A DNA stretch of 64,000 nucleotides, from NCBI GenBank assembly GCA_050084515.1, contig CM114271.1:28954001-29018000 (forward strand). The letters are read 5' to 3'. Below the pieces are notes generated by a model. That model searched no databases. It was not told where the DNA came from and saw only the letters and a list, made by a program, of their open reading frames with translations. Source of the stretch: Blasia pusilla (lineage: Eukaryota; Marchantiophyta; Marchantiopsida; Blasiales). Positions 11,493-23,800 of this stretch are shown here, piece by piece (the first letter of the stretch is position 1; the number at the start of each line of letters is the position of its first letter). The translations under genes and the position numbers were made by a program.

Positions 11493-12522
11493 TGTTGTGA
11501 CCCTCATAACCAAACAAGTGCCAAGCGGAATATCCAAACTCTAGCGAGCTCACGCTAGGATGGTTTGCACTTTGGGAGTTAAGGAAACACAAGGGCGAGA
11601 CGCGAGTGAGGCGAGCGTTTCGAGTGCTTCGTGTGTTATGGTCATGAACAGGAAACCGGAACCAAACGCGGTACTCAGACTTGAGAGAACTCAAGTCTTG
11701 GACGAGATGCGGCCAAGGGGTGAAAACCGGACTTGAGACGCGGGCAACGTTTGGGAGTTTCCGATTGTACTTTTGACCATAACTTTGAGTCCCAAGAAGA
11801 GTTTGGGACAATTAAGATAGCGTTGGAAAGCTTATGTCAAGTCGGTTGCAACGCATGAAAGAACTTTGCAAACGCTTATGCGTAGGTTGAGATATAGGCC
11901 AAAACCAACTGTAAGAGGAGTCGGGTTGAGGGCCAAAAAGAGGGGCCCGAGTGGTCTTTCCCAAAGGTAGGGGGATCCCGGAGTTTCCCAGAAGTACTAG
12001 TAAGGGGGAACGTTTAGGGTACCCTAAACCCTAAACGTTAACCCAAGAGTGCTTGGGACTCGAACCCCACTTTGGGCGCAGCGGGGCGACCCAAGGGCAC
12101 GGAACGAATCGTGAGTTTGGTGTTGGGCTTCAAAACCCAAACCAAGTTCAATAGAGGGATTTCGGAGATCCCTATTGGATACCAACTTGCAACTCATATC
12201 ATTGAGTCTCGATTAAGGGTTCATGCGAGGTCCGTTGGACAGTTGGGACCGCTAGGCACGCAAACGCCGTTTCAGGTGCCTGGACTAACCAGAAAGTCTG
12301 TCCCAAGTCTCGGAAGGCTTGCCCGTGTATGGAACAGAAATGAGGGAAGTTTGAGCTTGATGAGATGCTGAGTTGAGAACTCAGTGGGTTGGAAGGCCGC
12401 TTGACTCAAAGCCAGACTAACGTGAGTGCGTTTGGGTGCAGGTTGGCGATGAGAGCGTGTCCTACTTAACGTACGCTTTCGCAACACTAAGATTGATGTT
12501 CAAGGAGAGTAGGCACAAGACA
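11493..12522 (+). repeat. Solo LTR of the D family (1030 bp) with TSD ATCAT
   Basis: It begins TGTTGTGACCCTCATAACC and ends GTAGGCACAAGACA. It aligns along its length with the LTR at 17296-18327 and with the 5' LTR of element D (31985-32976). ATCAT immediately precedes (11488-11492) and follows (12523-12527) the repeat, a perfect 5-bp target duplication. No internal region is attached, so it is a solo LTR. Open frames inside it (11383-11811 minus, 12072-12371 plus) are not genes. Confidence 0.92.
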
Positions 12523-12915
12523 ATCATGGTATATATTACTTGTGAGAGCAACTTCCATGGGCAAATAGAGGTGGACTATTCCATGAGGAATTCCCTTATT
12601 TGTATTGGTCTTTATGTAAGGTGGGAGGTTGAGGTGATGATTTCCAATATCATAGTTATAGATCTTACACAAGAATCAATTTGAGGACACTTGATAGAGC
12701 AAGGAAGATAACTATAAGGAGTAGCGACAATGATAGTGAAGAAGATCCAACTTTATAGTCATCTTCACAAAGGTCATGAATTCGTCCCACTGGCCATAAA
12801 GATGTATGGGGCTATGGCGGAAAGGTTTAACTCATCCCTCACAAAGTATGCTCATCATATCCACTCAAGAAATATGTTATTTTTAACTACTGCCCTTATT
12901 TATTATAGACAACAT
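12523..12915. other. Spacer with a short unassigned open frame (12730-12939)
   Basis: One open stretch contains the phrase EFVPLAIKMYGAMAERF. Similar F-PLA-E-G wording occurs in plant repeat-derived proteins, so it could be a transposon scrap, but I cannot assign it. No start context, introns or neighbours support a host gene. Confidence 0.3.
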
Positions 12916-13115
12916 GTGTCGTGCCCCTACTCCTCTTGAACGTTTATCGAATGTATTGCGGAAGTGTGCGTTCAGTAGGTCGATCAGTGGTCACGCTCTA
13001 GCTCCTTAATGATTTGCACCCAAACACATTCACGTTAGCCATTGTTTGGGTCAACCAATCTCACATCTCCCAAGTCTTGGACTTAAGCTATCCTTCAAGC
13101 TCAAAAATCCAAGCA
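12916..13115 (-). repeat. Truncated D-family LTR 3' end, inverted
   Basis: Read on the plus strand it starts TGTCGTGCCCCTACTCCTC and continues CGGAAGTGTGCGTTCAGTAGGTC, the reverse complement of the last ~200 bp of the LTRs at 17296-18327 and 31985-32976. It carries a short extra segment near 12982 and fades out near 13115, where fragment E of the DNMT element begins. Confidence 0.75.
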
Positions 13116-13129
13116 AGGTTAGATACGGA

Positions 13130-14440
13130 TCATAGTTGGATGGGTACGTCAACATCACGGGGATTTGGAGAGGGGACTCCTATGGCGATTGAGGTGGAGT
13201 TAATGTTGACTGCTTTATCGAAGATGGCCACCAAGGTAAGCCACCCTCCATTTTTTTTTGCTATGGACTTGGCAGTAATGGGAGTTGGACTAGCGGAGGT
13301 GTTTTGGCTTGCCACCACGCTCTTTGAGTATGGAGAAGTTACTACCTCTTGTTAAGAGGCAGTTGTGGAGGAGTGATGGACTTACCCTCGAAGCAAGTGC
13401 TCCTGAGGTCGACTACTTAGTCATGGAAGATTGCAATGGCAAAGTTGGCGGATATGCTAGCCAAAACAGCGATAGAGCGAGCCATGGTAACACTAGTTAT
13501 GGTGTTGTTGGACAATTGGAGTAGGATGTTTCGCTTAGTCAGTTCCACATGTATGGTGTACCACCCACAAGGCGTTCTACTTGACTCAAGAGTGTAGCCC
13601 TTGATATTAGGGAAGGTAGCATGTTTGGGGCGACATTGAGCCTTTTACCTTTCAAATACAAACCTCTACAAGGGGCGTGTCACCCAAAAAGTACATGACC
13701 CGACATGAGCTAGTTGTTAGACTCTAGCCACAACATGCATCAAATGGAGCAATCGTGCACACTTGTGTGATCACGGCATGAGCAGAGTCATATGATATGC
13801 TGGTAGGGTGTATGTTTTATACCACCTTGGTTTTATCCTTGATTTTTGGGAGGAGATAATTTCTTATCGGCTAGGATGACGATTAAGTGATGGACATGTG
13901 AGCCATTTACTTATGCAATTTTCATGTCGTAGTGGTGATCCATGTGGTGATGTAGTGAGTCTTGTGACCACGTTGACGTTGGCAGCATTCACGGGGAATA
14001 AGTACATGGCAAGAGAGTTGTTGGAGGGGAGCATCCATGCAGAGAACAACCCGGTCGTGGAAATTTCCACGGAGAGACATACTTGGATGGGCATCTATTC
14101 CCATGGTGTTGAGACCTCTTCACCATTGTTGGGTACAAGTGTTGACTTGTAGAGGAGTGCACACAAGCTCATGAAGCAAGCATGGAGTCGTGCCGTTGTC
14201 TCAAAGAAGAGAGACTCAAGTGATAGTCGTGCTCTTGGAGTGGAGACTTGATGTCCTTGGATACCACAACTATTGTGTGGCAGCATCAAGAGGAAGGTGG
14301 AAGATAGTGAGAGTGTTGGATCTCTTCAGAGGGTTGAACACTGAGGTTATTTGTAGTATTGCAGGCCAACATATGGATACAGTGATATCTCTAGGTGAAG
14401 AGAGATGAGATGGATTAGAGGGGAAGCATGTGCTGGAAGA
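13130..14440 (+). pseudogene. Fragment E: gag-end, protease and methyltransferase start of the DNMT element
   Basis: The fragment matches copy B about 46990-48080 in plus orientation. It keeps an AIERAM block (about 13471), a VLLD..W block equivalent to the LLDNRGDVFQLVS segment, a degraded protease phrase (GVLLDSR.., active Gly lost, about 13572) and a degraded methyltransferase motif I, RVLDLFRG (about 14310-14335, one Gly changed to Arg). Divergence is much greater than between B and C, so it is the oldest clear copy. The left limit is approximate; homology is firm from about 13260. Confidence 0.7.
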
Positions 14441-17295
14441 TATTGCAAGTATGATGGCATTGACGATGCTAGACTCATAAGGATAGTACATCATATCAGA
14501 TAGATGTGATGCCTACCATTTCGCATTACGGTGATTGAATTGCCATTCAAGGGGGCAAGACACTCATGGATGGAGACTTACCATATGGACAAGGAAATCT
14601 GAACAAAGAAAAAATCCAAGCCCTTCACTAAAAAAAAAGGATCTCCTTCATAGAAATAGCCTAGAAGCTCAAAATTTGGTTACGTCAGATACCTTATTAT
14701 TGCAATGACAAGGCTCACACATGAAAGATGGCTTCCAATAGGACTACAAAATCACATTGTAGGCATGCTTGCTGGTGCAATAAAAATACCTATATACCCT
14801 ATTATAGAGATAATGTATGAAATAACAAGGACCAAAAAGCAAGCTTATTGTGCCAAAATATGAACCCTATTGTTCAATGGCTAAAATTCCACCAATCATA
14901 TTTTCATATCCAATGTTTAAACCAATTTGGTACACATGGTAAACAAATGCTAAACAAGTGGTTATCATAAATTGTGTAAACTTTACTAACCGCCCATGAA
15001 ATGCTCATGGATACTTTAAGTGTCAACATATTCTTATACAAAGTCAATAGCCAAAGTGGCCTATGCAAGCTATTTCCAAAATGAGAAGGATGGCTTCAGA
15101 GGTGGCATGCCTTAATTAATTGCTCTTGATAGCCTTTTGGAGGACTAAAAAATATATAAGGGTCATGTAAGTAAATGCTAGTAAGGATTACATGACTCTA
15201 CCTAACTTTCTTTAGGAATACTACCCGAACCTTCATTTTGCAAGCGGGCTACAATGTTGTCACTTGACTATACGTAAGTAAATCACTATTAACGAATACT
15301 TGAATCAAAGAAAGGAAGTTAAGGCCAATTTTCTTATAAGTTTCCAAGATGTGAGGAAAAGTATGCACCTCAACATCTTAAGGAATGGGACCCCAATCCG
15401 GTGGAGCATTGCTATTCTCCAAACTTCCCACTTATGCACCAATCCACGATTTAATAAAATCGGTTCCTACCGATTTTATTAACATCAAATCGTGGAATTG
15501 GTCAGGATAGGGGAGACAATTCGGCTTGTAGATGTATCTTTCAACACTATCCTTTTCTTGGCTGAGGTTATAGTTTTATTGCTTTAAGTGAGTGGTAGTG
15601 GGTTGTGGAAAAGACATCTCTTTCTATTGTTTTTGGGTCCTTAGGGTTCTTTGAGGTGGGGGTCCTTTTGAAAAGTCATTTGATGAGTCCTTGATGTCTT
15701 CGTCCAAGCCACCCTATCCATGTACTTCTTTGCAACACAAGTTTGACTTGCTAAAGAATGAATGGATTTTTGGTACTCTTCCATACATTGTACTTTGGAA
15801 TTGAGGCCTTGAAAACTTCTTGAAGAGTTACCAATGGTGCCTTTAAATAACTTGTATGGTCTAGAAAAAATAAAAGTGCACCCTCAATCATTTGTATATA
15901 GTCTCCAACTTTGATTCCCAAATGGCCAAAGATGTATGGTCCAAGGTCCAAACTAGAGTCATGTGGACCATAGTGGATTTGCCAAGCCAATATATGTCCC
16001 AACTAGGTACACTTTGTGTAGCTGATGATGGGAGTAATACATTCACTACCTCGATCCAATCCAAGAAAAAATTTGGTTGGTGCAAGGCAGATAAGGAAAT
16101 ATGATGTATTTCAACATAATGAGATTCATTGGCTGAAAAAAGACCAAAGCTCAAGTTTGGCTTGAGATATTACATGACCCTCCAAGACAAGAAGTAGGTC
16201 TTATTGTGGAGGGAAATTAAGAAGGGTTCCATCATCCAACTTAGAATGCTTCCGTGCCTTACCCAAAATTAGTTTTGTTTTTGGTCTTTGCCCTACTAAC
16301 CATCTCTTGTGCAAGGTACCCTTGACACGCAAGTTGGCAGCAAAGGGAAGCTTAAGTATTCTAGCCTCTATGGAGAAGCACATAGTTATATGCAACATGC
16401 AGTAACATGATTACAACAACAACAACAACCATTTCCATAATGAGATAGGTAAAACACACAAATGACAAGGACCAACAAGTGGACCTAGGAATTTTCATCT
16501 CGGCCATCCTTTTCTGTGAGTGTATCCATGCCATGCTAGTCCTTTTTCTTCCCCTTCTTCTTTCCTTCAAGTTATTGAGTATCAGAAACAAGCCATGGCT
16601 TGAAACAATTGGAGGTGCAAGTTGAAAACTTCAATTAGGTATGCGTGCAAACTCAATGTAGTTAGGACCAAACAAACCCATTCATCCTACTCTGCATTGT
16701 ATAAAAAATATTTGAACTCTATTTGAGAGAAATGTAATTAATATTGAGTGTTGTGATTGATTTAATAGAGCTTAGTGATTCCATAGGTGTTGTGCCCCTT
16801 GATCATGCTTGGCTCTTTCTTGAAGAGCTAACTTGGTCCCAAGGATACATCCCGCCAAGGAGATGAACTACATTTGAGTACACGTGCTTGATGCCCTACA
16901 CGCATCAAGCAAGTCACAATCTCTTTCGACACTTATTGCTGGTGGAGTCTAATTTCCCTCTTGAGATCCTACTTGACAAAAACTTAACATCTTGGGTCAA
17001 CAAATATGATGGGTATTTTGGTATATATATCCTAAGGCATGCTTTATCAAAGATGACTTTATGGTCCTTAATTACTTGAAAGCCTCATTTCCGCCATGGA
17101 ACTTATCACCTCCAACAAGTCCAATGTTGTGGAAGAAACAAAACCATCAATACGTTCATGAATGTTAATTTCCTCAATAAGATAGACTTTTTTAGGAGTA
17201 ACCCAAGCACCCATATTGTGAATTATTGGAATCCTTTAGAAAAACCCCTCCTTTTTAGTCTCATCAAACACATGACCCTAGCTAAATATGCTCTC
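14441..17295. other. Non-coding, probably old repeat DNA
   Basis: No recognised protein domain on either strand. The longest frames (15751-16154 minus, about 85 codons each) are unlike any family I know and overlap in different frames. The only clear structure is the hairpin at 15438-15502. Confidence 0.4.
15438..15502. repeat. Long imperfect inverted repeat (hairpin, ~30-bp arms)
   Basis: The left arm ACCAATCCACGATTT-AATAAAATCGGT pairs with the right arm ACCGATTTTATT...AAATCGTGGAATTGGT around a 4-nt TCCT loop. The only mismatches are a 1-nt bulge and a bulge of about 4-6 nt on the right arm. Such a structure could be a miniature inverted-repeat element or a small-RNA hairpin; no target duplication is obvious. 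Confidence 0.65.
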
Positions 17296-18327
17296 TGTCG
17301 CGACCCTCATAACCAAACAACACCAAATACGCGCCAAGCGAAACATCAGAACTCAAAGGAACTCACGCCGCGAGGTTTGCGCTTTGGAGAGGCGTTTGGA
17401 AGAGTCTCTTGGAAAAGTCTAAGAGACGAAACGCGGAACAGAGTTGTGCATTTCATGCGTTAATGGTCGCGACCAGGAAACCTAGACCAAACGCGAGCCG
17501 AGACTTGAGATGAGTTGAGTCTTGGAGGTTGGTTGCCAAAGAGGTGAGAACCAGTTTGGAACATGACTAGCGTTTGGGAGAATCTGACTGTGTTTAGGAC
17601 CATAACGTTGAGCTCCGAGATGCATTTGGGACAAGTAAGGGCGCGTTGGAAAGCTGATCTCAAGACGCTTCCAACGCACCAAAGATCTCAGCAAACGCAT
17701 AAGTACAGGCTGAGATATTGGCCGAAAACGATTCAGAGAGCAATCGGGTTGAGGGCCAATTGGAGGGGCCCGGTGTCTTTCCCTAAATGTAGGGGGCCCC
17801 CGGAGATCCCCAGAAGTACTAGTAAGGGGAGTACCTTCTCTGAGATGTCTCGGGAAACGAAACCCCACTTTGGGCGCTAAACGGCGTTTCAGAGGCACGG
17901 GATGAAACGAGAGTTTGGCGCGAAAACCCGAAACCCAAACCTGATCCAAGGGAGTGGACTTTGTACGCCACACTTGGATTCCAACCCGAGATTCACTTCG
18001 TGCGAGTCTTGGTGAGGAACTCATTGGATGTTCATTGGACAGATTGGAACCGCTAGCGCTAAACGCCGCTTTCAGTTCCCTGAACCGACTGAAAGTCTGT
18101 CCCAAGTCTTTCGAGACTTGCCCGTGTTGGAAACCGCGAAACTAGAAAGGTTGAGCTTGAAGAGAGAGTCGGAGACGAGAACTCGGAAAGTAATCCCGCT
18201 GATTGATCCAAGACCCGACTAACCGAAGTGCGTGTTTGGATGCATATCAACGTTGAGAGCGTGACCTACTGAACGCACACTTCCGCAACAAACAAGATTA
18301 ACGTTCAAGGAGAGTAGGCGCACGACA
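17296..18327 (+). repeat. Solo LTR of the D family (1032 bp) with TSD CTCTC
   Basis: It begins TGTCGCGACCCTCATAACC and ends GTAGGCGCACGACA. CTCTC lies directly before (17291-17295) and after (18328-18332), a perfect 5-bp target duplication. It is the best preserved member of the family and defines its ends, TGTC...GACA. The 207-codon minus-strand frame at 17482-18105 lies inside it and is a chance frame. Confidence 0.94.
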
Positions 18328-18332
18328 CTCTC

Positions 18333-20804
18333 CTTGATGTCTAAGATGATAGTGTCTTTGTATGAGCCCTACTCTTCAAATACCACTTTGAATTGTATTT
18401 GCCTTTGTTTTTGGAAATGAAAATCCAGCCAAATCTGACCACCTTCTCTCCCTTCCTTGGATGAGAAATCAATTGGATAGATAAGTCTATATACAAAAAT
18501 GTGCAACCAATCATACACACCTAAGGGAATTCCCAAGACAATCAAGTCTTGTGGATAAATGGCATTATGATTAACCGTGACTAGATTTACAAATAACATC
18601 TCTCAAGGACAAATGAGGGTGTGGAAGACAATGTTGACCATGTCTCAACAATCCCTAACCCATAAAACAAAAACTTCTTGATATACCACTGACACCAAAA
18701 CTCACTCTTTAACCTAAACCATGACCTGCACTAGGTCCAAGAGGTTGGAAATTTGGTTACTCATAGCCACCCTAATCCTTAAAGATCTACGAAATGCTAG
18801 TGGAATCCTACAACCTTGCCACACATTCATGAAGAGTTACAAAATTTAGTTTCGACTCTCATCTCAAAGTTGACAATGTACTATTCTTTCTCTATTAATA
18901 CGTGGCTAAAAATTCCCAACCTCATAGCTCCTTCCACTTTGAATTGATTTCGATTTGTTTTATGGCATCACTTTCTTCTTAGAATCATGCACGGGTAGGA
19001 CAATGTCCTCCTTCTGAAAGATGGCCAATTCAGATAAAATGTAGTGCATTAGAGTGACATTGAAGTGCGTCGATTGAAGAGTTAGGGGTTGTGGGACCAA
19101 CTGCCCATGCTAACAAAACTAATAAACTCTCGATGTCATACACTTGGTCTTCATGATAATCTTTGGTTTAAGGACGACAAGATTACGATCCTTGAGATTT
19201 GAATAGATCAAATATTATTGAAACTATGCCAAAAAATGACTTAATAATTGGCAGCAATGGTAGAGCATTACACAATGATTATCTTGAATATGAAGCCACC
19301 ATTAAATCTAAAGAGTTACACTAGGAGTTACATGGATTAAGATGTGGTCATGTCTTGGACCTGGATGTCATATTTTGTTTTGTATTTCATGTATGTTTGC
19401 TTGTGGCAACTATACCGAGGTATTTAAAAGGCCGATGATTCTAATTACGACGATAATTACTTCATTGCTATATACCATCTTTAAAATCCAATATATTTTC
19501 CAGTCTCCGTTAGTTATGGACATCTCCACGTGGCACTGGATTCTTACTGGACTGACCATAGTAGAGAGAGGAAAGTAATCGAATACAGTCCGGTGTCGTT
19601 AAGGAATCCCAATACCACAGAACAGAATACCGGTAAGTTCGCTCGACCGTAGTTTCTTGTCAACGCAAGCCATTCAAACTCCCACAAATGAGAAACATCC
19701 ACGTCATACTGACACGCTGCACCGCCAATCAAAGTCCGTCCCTTTCTCCGTTACTCGCCACAACTGCACTAGAGTCTAGACTCCCATCACGGGCTCATCA
19801 CCTCCCCGGTCCACGGTCACCGGCTCCGATCGGGGCATGTGAATCACCGACCGACGCTGTTACTCCCTCATATAATAACGAAGCAAGAGCACGGTGATTG
19901 CCGGTTGTTCCCGCAAGTCGTGTCGGCTTTCCCTCACCTTACCCGGATGTCACCCACGCCGGTAATGGACGACCGGGATGGAGTAATCTCTCATGTGGGG
20001 ACATAGAGAATATATTGATTAGAGTCCGGGACACAAGACGACGGTGATGGCGTTGGTGACTCGTCGTCGTGCGAGAGTAGAAGCAGCTCCGATGGCGTGC
20101 GTACGAAGGTACTGTCGTAACGTAATTGTTTGTATTTGTATGTTTGAGGATATCTCTTGGCGGCGAGCGCCATCCGACGCGCATCTGCTGTGGACCTATC
20201 AAGGGGAGCGGGATCTACAATTCTGGAGGCGAGAAGAATACGGCGCGGAATGAAAAAATGAGATCCGAGGAAGGAATGCGGAGTACGATTGCGCCTTTTG
20301 GAATGAAGGGGAAGATGCCTGATAGAGCAGACGAACGTACCTGCGAAGAGTAGATCGGTAATTACGGTGGTGTAGACTCCTTTTCGCGGTGCCTCTATTT
20401 TGTTGTCTTCCTCGTATGCGGGGAGAGTCGAGAAGAGTAGGTGTATTTATAATTAATTAAGCGGATTGGAGGATGTGGTTTGAATGAGAATCAAGAGGCT
20501 GTGACTGAACGGAACAAATGTAATCAAGTTTAGAAAGCCTCCGACGAGTTTTGTTAGGAATCGGACCTAAGACGTAGAGGCGCTGTGGAACTCTGTCTGG
20601 TGGTGGTGAAAGCTTTATGTTAATCGAATTGTCTCACGACCTGGTTGTGGCTTTCGATCCTGTTCCGTCGGAATCATAATCTCGCTTGTGCTTCCGTGCG
20701 ATGTTGGTCCGTCCTCTAACGTATATCCACTAGTTTAGTACTGTCGATTGAGTTTCTGCAGCCTCTGAGGTAAAATACTTGGCGTTGCCAACGATCTCCT
20801 CCGC
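18333..20804 (+). promoter_or_regulatory. Intergenic region and upstream region of the S1P lyase gene
   Basis: No gene is recognised. Base composition rises in G+C from about 19700 to 20400 and then approaches the start codon at 20805. A TATA-like TATTTATAA lies at about 20442-20450, some 360 bp before the start, and could serve the gene; transcription start and 5' UTR introns cannot be fixed from sequence alone. Confidence 0.35.
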
Positions 20805-23800
20805 ATGTTGCAGCAAACACATCCAATTCGCGGTTGGGCAACGATGCAGGAGTTGATGATGTCGGTGCTACGGCAAGTGAGAGAAAAGGTGGAGGTCGCG
20901 CGTCAGACCACGAACGAATTTATCGCGCAGTTTGAGCCAATTGTAGCAGTTTCGGCATCCATTTTGTGCTGGATTCTCCTGTCTGTATTTGTACGGCTGG
21001 TTCATTCGGCTACTTCGTCACTCGCTGAACACGGTCGGTGTAGACAACGTGGAGGCTCAGTTTTTCCTTGAGACCAGTAGAATTCATGTTTATTTTTTCA
21101 CAATTTCTGGTGGCTTTTTTTGTGCGACGAGGGTTGTTTCCTCCGTCGTCTGTACGTCGCTTGCAGAATCTGTCAACAACTGCATTTTTCCCATCGATAT
21201 GAATGAATCATTGACTGTTCGAGGATCGAAAATATTCACTTTTACCATACCTGGTTGGATTCCATCAACAGGGATAGACTCCAATCATTTTTTTCTCGAA
21301 ACTTGCATTGTCAATATTTCTTGGACATGCGATCATTTGAATTATGACACATCAGAACAACTGCAAAATTATGGCTCGTGTTTCAATGAGCATTGCAGCG
21401 GAATGAGTGGAGCATTATTGAAGAACCTTGCTAAGAAACGCCCACCGATGCGTCGTAATCCTAAAGCTGATTATCCTTACATGGTTGTTCCGTAGGGCTG
21501 AAAAATTCTCTCGCGAAACTAGCGTTCAGGTTTATCGAGTAAGCCATCGTTTCACTATATGGACAATTGTCCATTTCGATTCGGCTTCATTTTTCAGAGG
21601 ATCCATCCCAAATGGCAATTCTAAAGGCCACACTTGCATGTCTGGTCGCAGATGGATCCCTGGTGCAAATGACTACATCAGGAAAGAGCAGAATAAGGTG
21701 AGAATCATCTTGGTTGTCAACCTAAACTTATTCGCTTCCAGCTCCTTCAAAATGCTGGTTTTTCCGAAATAAGGCCAGTTGATCTAGCACGGGAAATTTT
21801 CTCCAAGTACATGATAGCAAGCTACGGACGTGTGAAATCTGAACCCTGATGGAAGTCAAGGAGGTTGGTCAAGGGGAGATGTGTTTCTAACTGACGTCCA
21901 GCTTGGGAGAGATAAACTCAGTGTTTTGTCAATGGATTAAAGGTCGGTTAAGAGTTCTACTGTTGATCAGAATGTCGCCAGTGTACTTCAGACGCGTAGG
22001 TGATGTTTCGATGCTTCCGATATTATCTTTGTCCTTCAAGGATTGCGGTTGCTCCACATCCTAACGAAGGAACTTACAGAATTTGAGTACACTGGGGGTT
22101 CTGTAATACTTCAGTCTTTAGAGTTGTACCTCTTTCGAATTTTGGTATAGCTGAAGGCAAGGCTAACTGTGGAAAAAACTCCCGATTGTCCAGCGAAACT
22201 GATAGAATTGCTGACGCTGACCTGCTGGTGCGAGACGTTGTGCTTTTTCTTGGTCAGGTTATTGATAGGTTGCAGTCAAGCATGAAATCCGAACGAGAAT
22301 GCTGGCGTACAGAGCTGCCATTTACTGGTCTCGGGACTGGAGTTATCGATCAGCTGAAGGCTGAGAAGTCGAGAGACAAACACTGGCAAGGGAAATGTTC
22401 CGGAGCAGTGTAGGTATTATATCACATGTATTCAAGTCCAGTTCAAGATATCTCTGTCTCTTCAAAGTTCGTATGTTATACCCCCACGTGGATCTCTCAG
22501 CTTTCTGAACGTTCATAATCGCATTACTTCATAAATGCATCATTGCATGCACATTCTTCTGCAAAAAGAATCTACAAGAAGTTTATCCATGCGCTCTTTC
22601 TTATCCCAGCACGTCTTGAAGTCAGTATGGGCGTCAAACCCATTGAGGTGTCATTTTATTACGTTGAACAGGGAATTTCTCGAGTCGTCTTCTCTTTTTC
22701 TACCAGACTTCAGCCAAAACCAGTAGTTTTCGCTAGGTATTGTCAGTATAGATCTCCCGCATTCTTCCTTAGGTCTTGGGACCAATCCTCTGAAGAGGCA
22801 ATCCTGTGTCTGTGCAGGTACATAGGAGGGAGTGAGACTGATGGACATTTTGCTATCGTGAACGAGGCATATTCTCTGTAAGACTTATTTCCAGTACATG
22901 GTTAATCAGTATATTTTGTGTCCACCTTTTAATGCTTCTAGGTCATTCCAAAATTAATACCACCTGGAATCTGTGCATTGTTACTTTTCTTTTGCAGCTT
23001 TGCACACACGAACCCTCTACATCCAGACGTCTTTCCGAGCATAGCACGCTTTGAGGCTGAGGTAGTTGCAATGACTGCAGCGTTATTCGGAAGTAAGAAT
23101 AGCAGTTCAGGAGGAAAAGTTTGCGGCAACATGACTTCTGGAGGCACTGAAAGCATTCTTATGGCTGTGAAGACTGCACGCGACTACATGGCAGCTACGC
23201 GAGGAATTACCAAACCTGAGATGTAAGACTCCAGAACTGGTACACAGGATATGTTCACCTATGTAATTAGAGATTGAAATGATGATCTTATGTCTTCTTA
23301 TTGACGGGACCCTTTCTTTTGCAAATGCACTTTTGGAAACTTTCAACCGGTTAAATTGAACTTATGACGTTAGATCCATTTTTTTTCTCCTTCACGCTAG
23401 AGAGATGAAGTGAGTTTCAAGTAGAAAAGGCAGCAAAGTTAAAGAGAACTACGAAATGGCTCTCTCAAGACTTGAAGACCTCTTCCATCAGCAAGCATAG
23501 GGAGAACATTTGTGGAGAGTCTAGTGATGCTCACATCTTCGAAACTAAACAACAAGATCAACTAAGAGTCGGCACAAGCTAATCAATAGCTACGAAATTC
23601 TCTATCCAAAATTGACCAAGTTATCTATCCGTACAGAAAATTCAAAAGAAATCTGAACTGATCACCATTACAATATGGTCCGGCACGTGAAGATCGCCGG
23701 ATTCTTATTGTAGCTTGGTGGTATCTCATGTTGCTTGGATGTCTTCATTGTTGCTTTGACTCAATATCTAATGGACTTTCGTGTCCTGATTCTGTAAAGA

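Noticed and set aside
12020-12040. CCCTAAA repeats as telomere-like sequence
   Set aside because: Only two units, inside a solo LTR; a similar TTAGGG pair at about 9962 is inside the copia LTR. Too short for a telomeric tract.
17482-18105. 207-codon minus-strand open frame
   Set aside because: It lies wholly inside the solo LTR 17296-18327 and has no recognisable domain; related LTRs do not keep it open.
20989-21495. 168-codon plus-strand open frame as a separate gene
   Set aside because: Only its first ~30 codons match S1P lyase (exon 1 end in a shifted frame); the rest is intron sequence.
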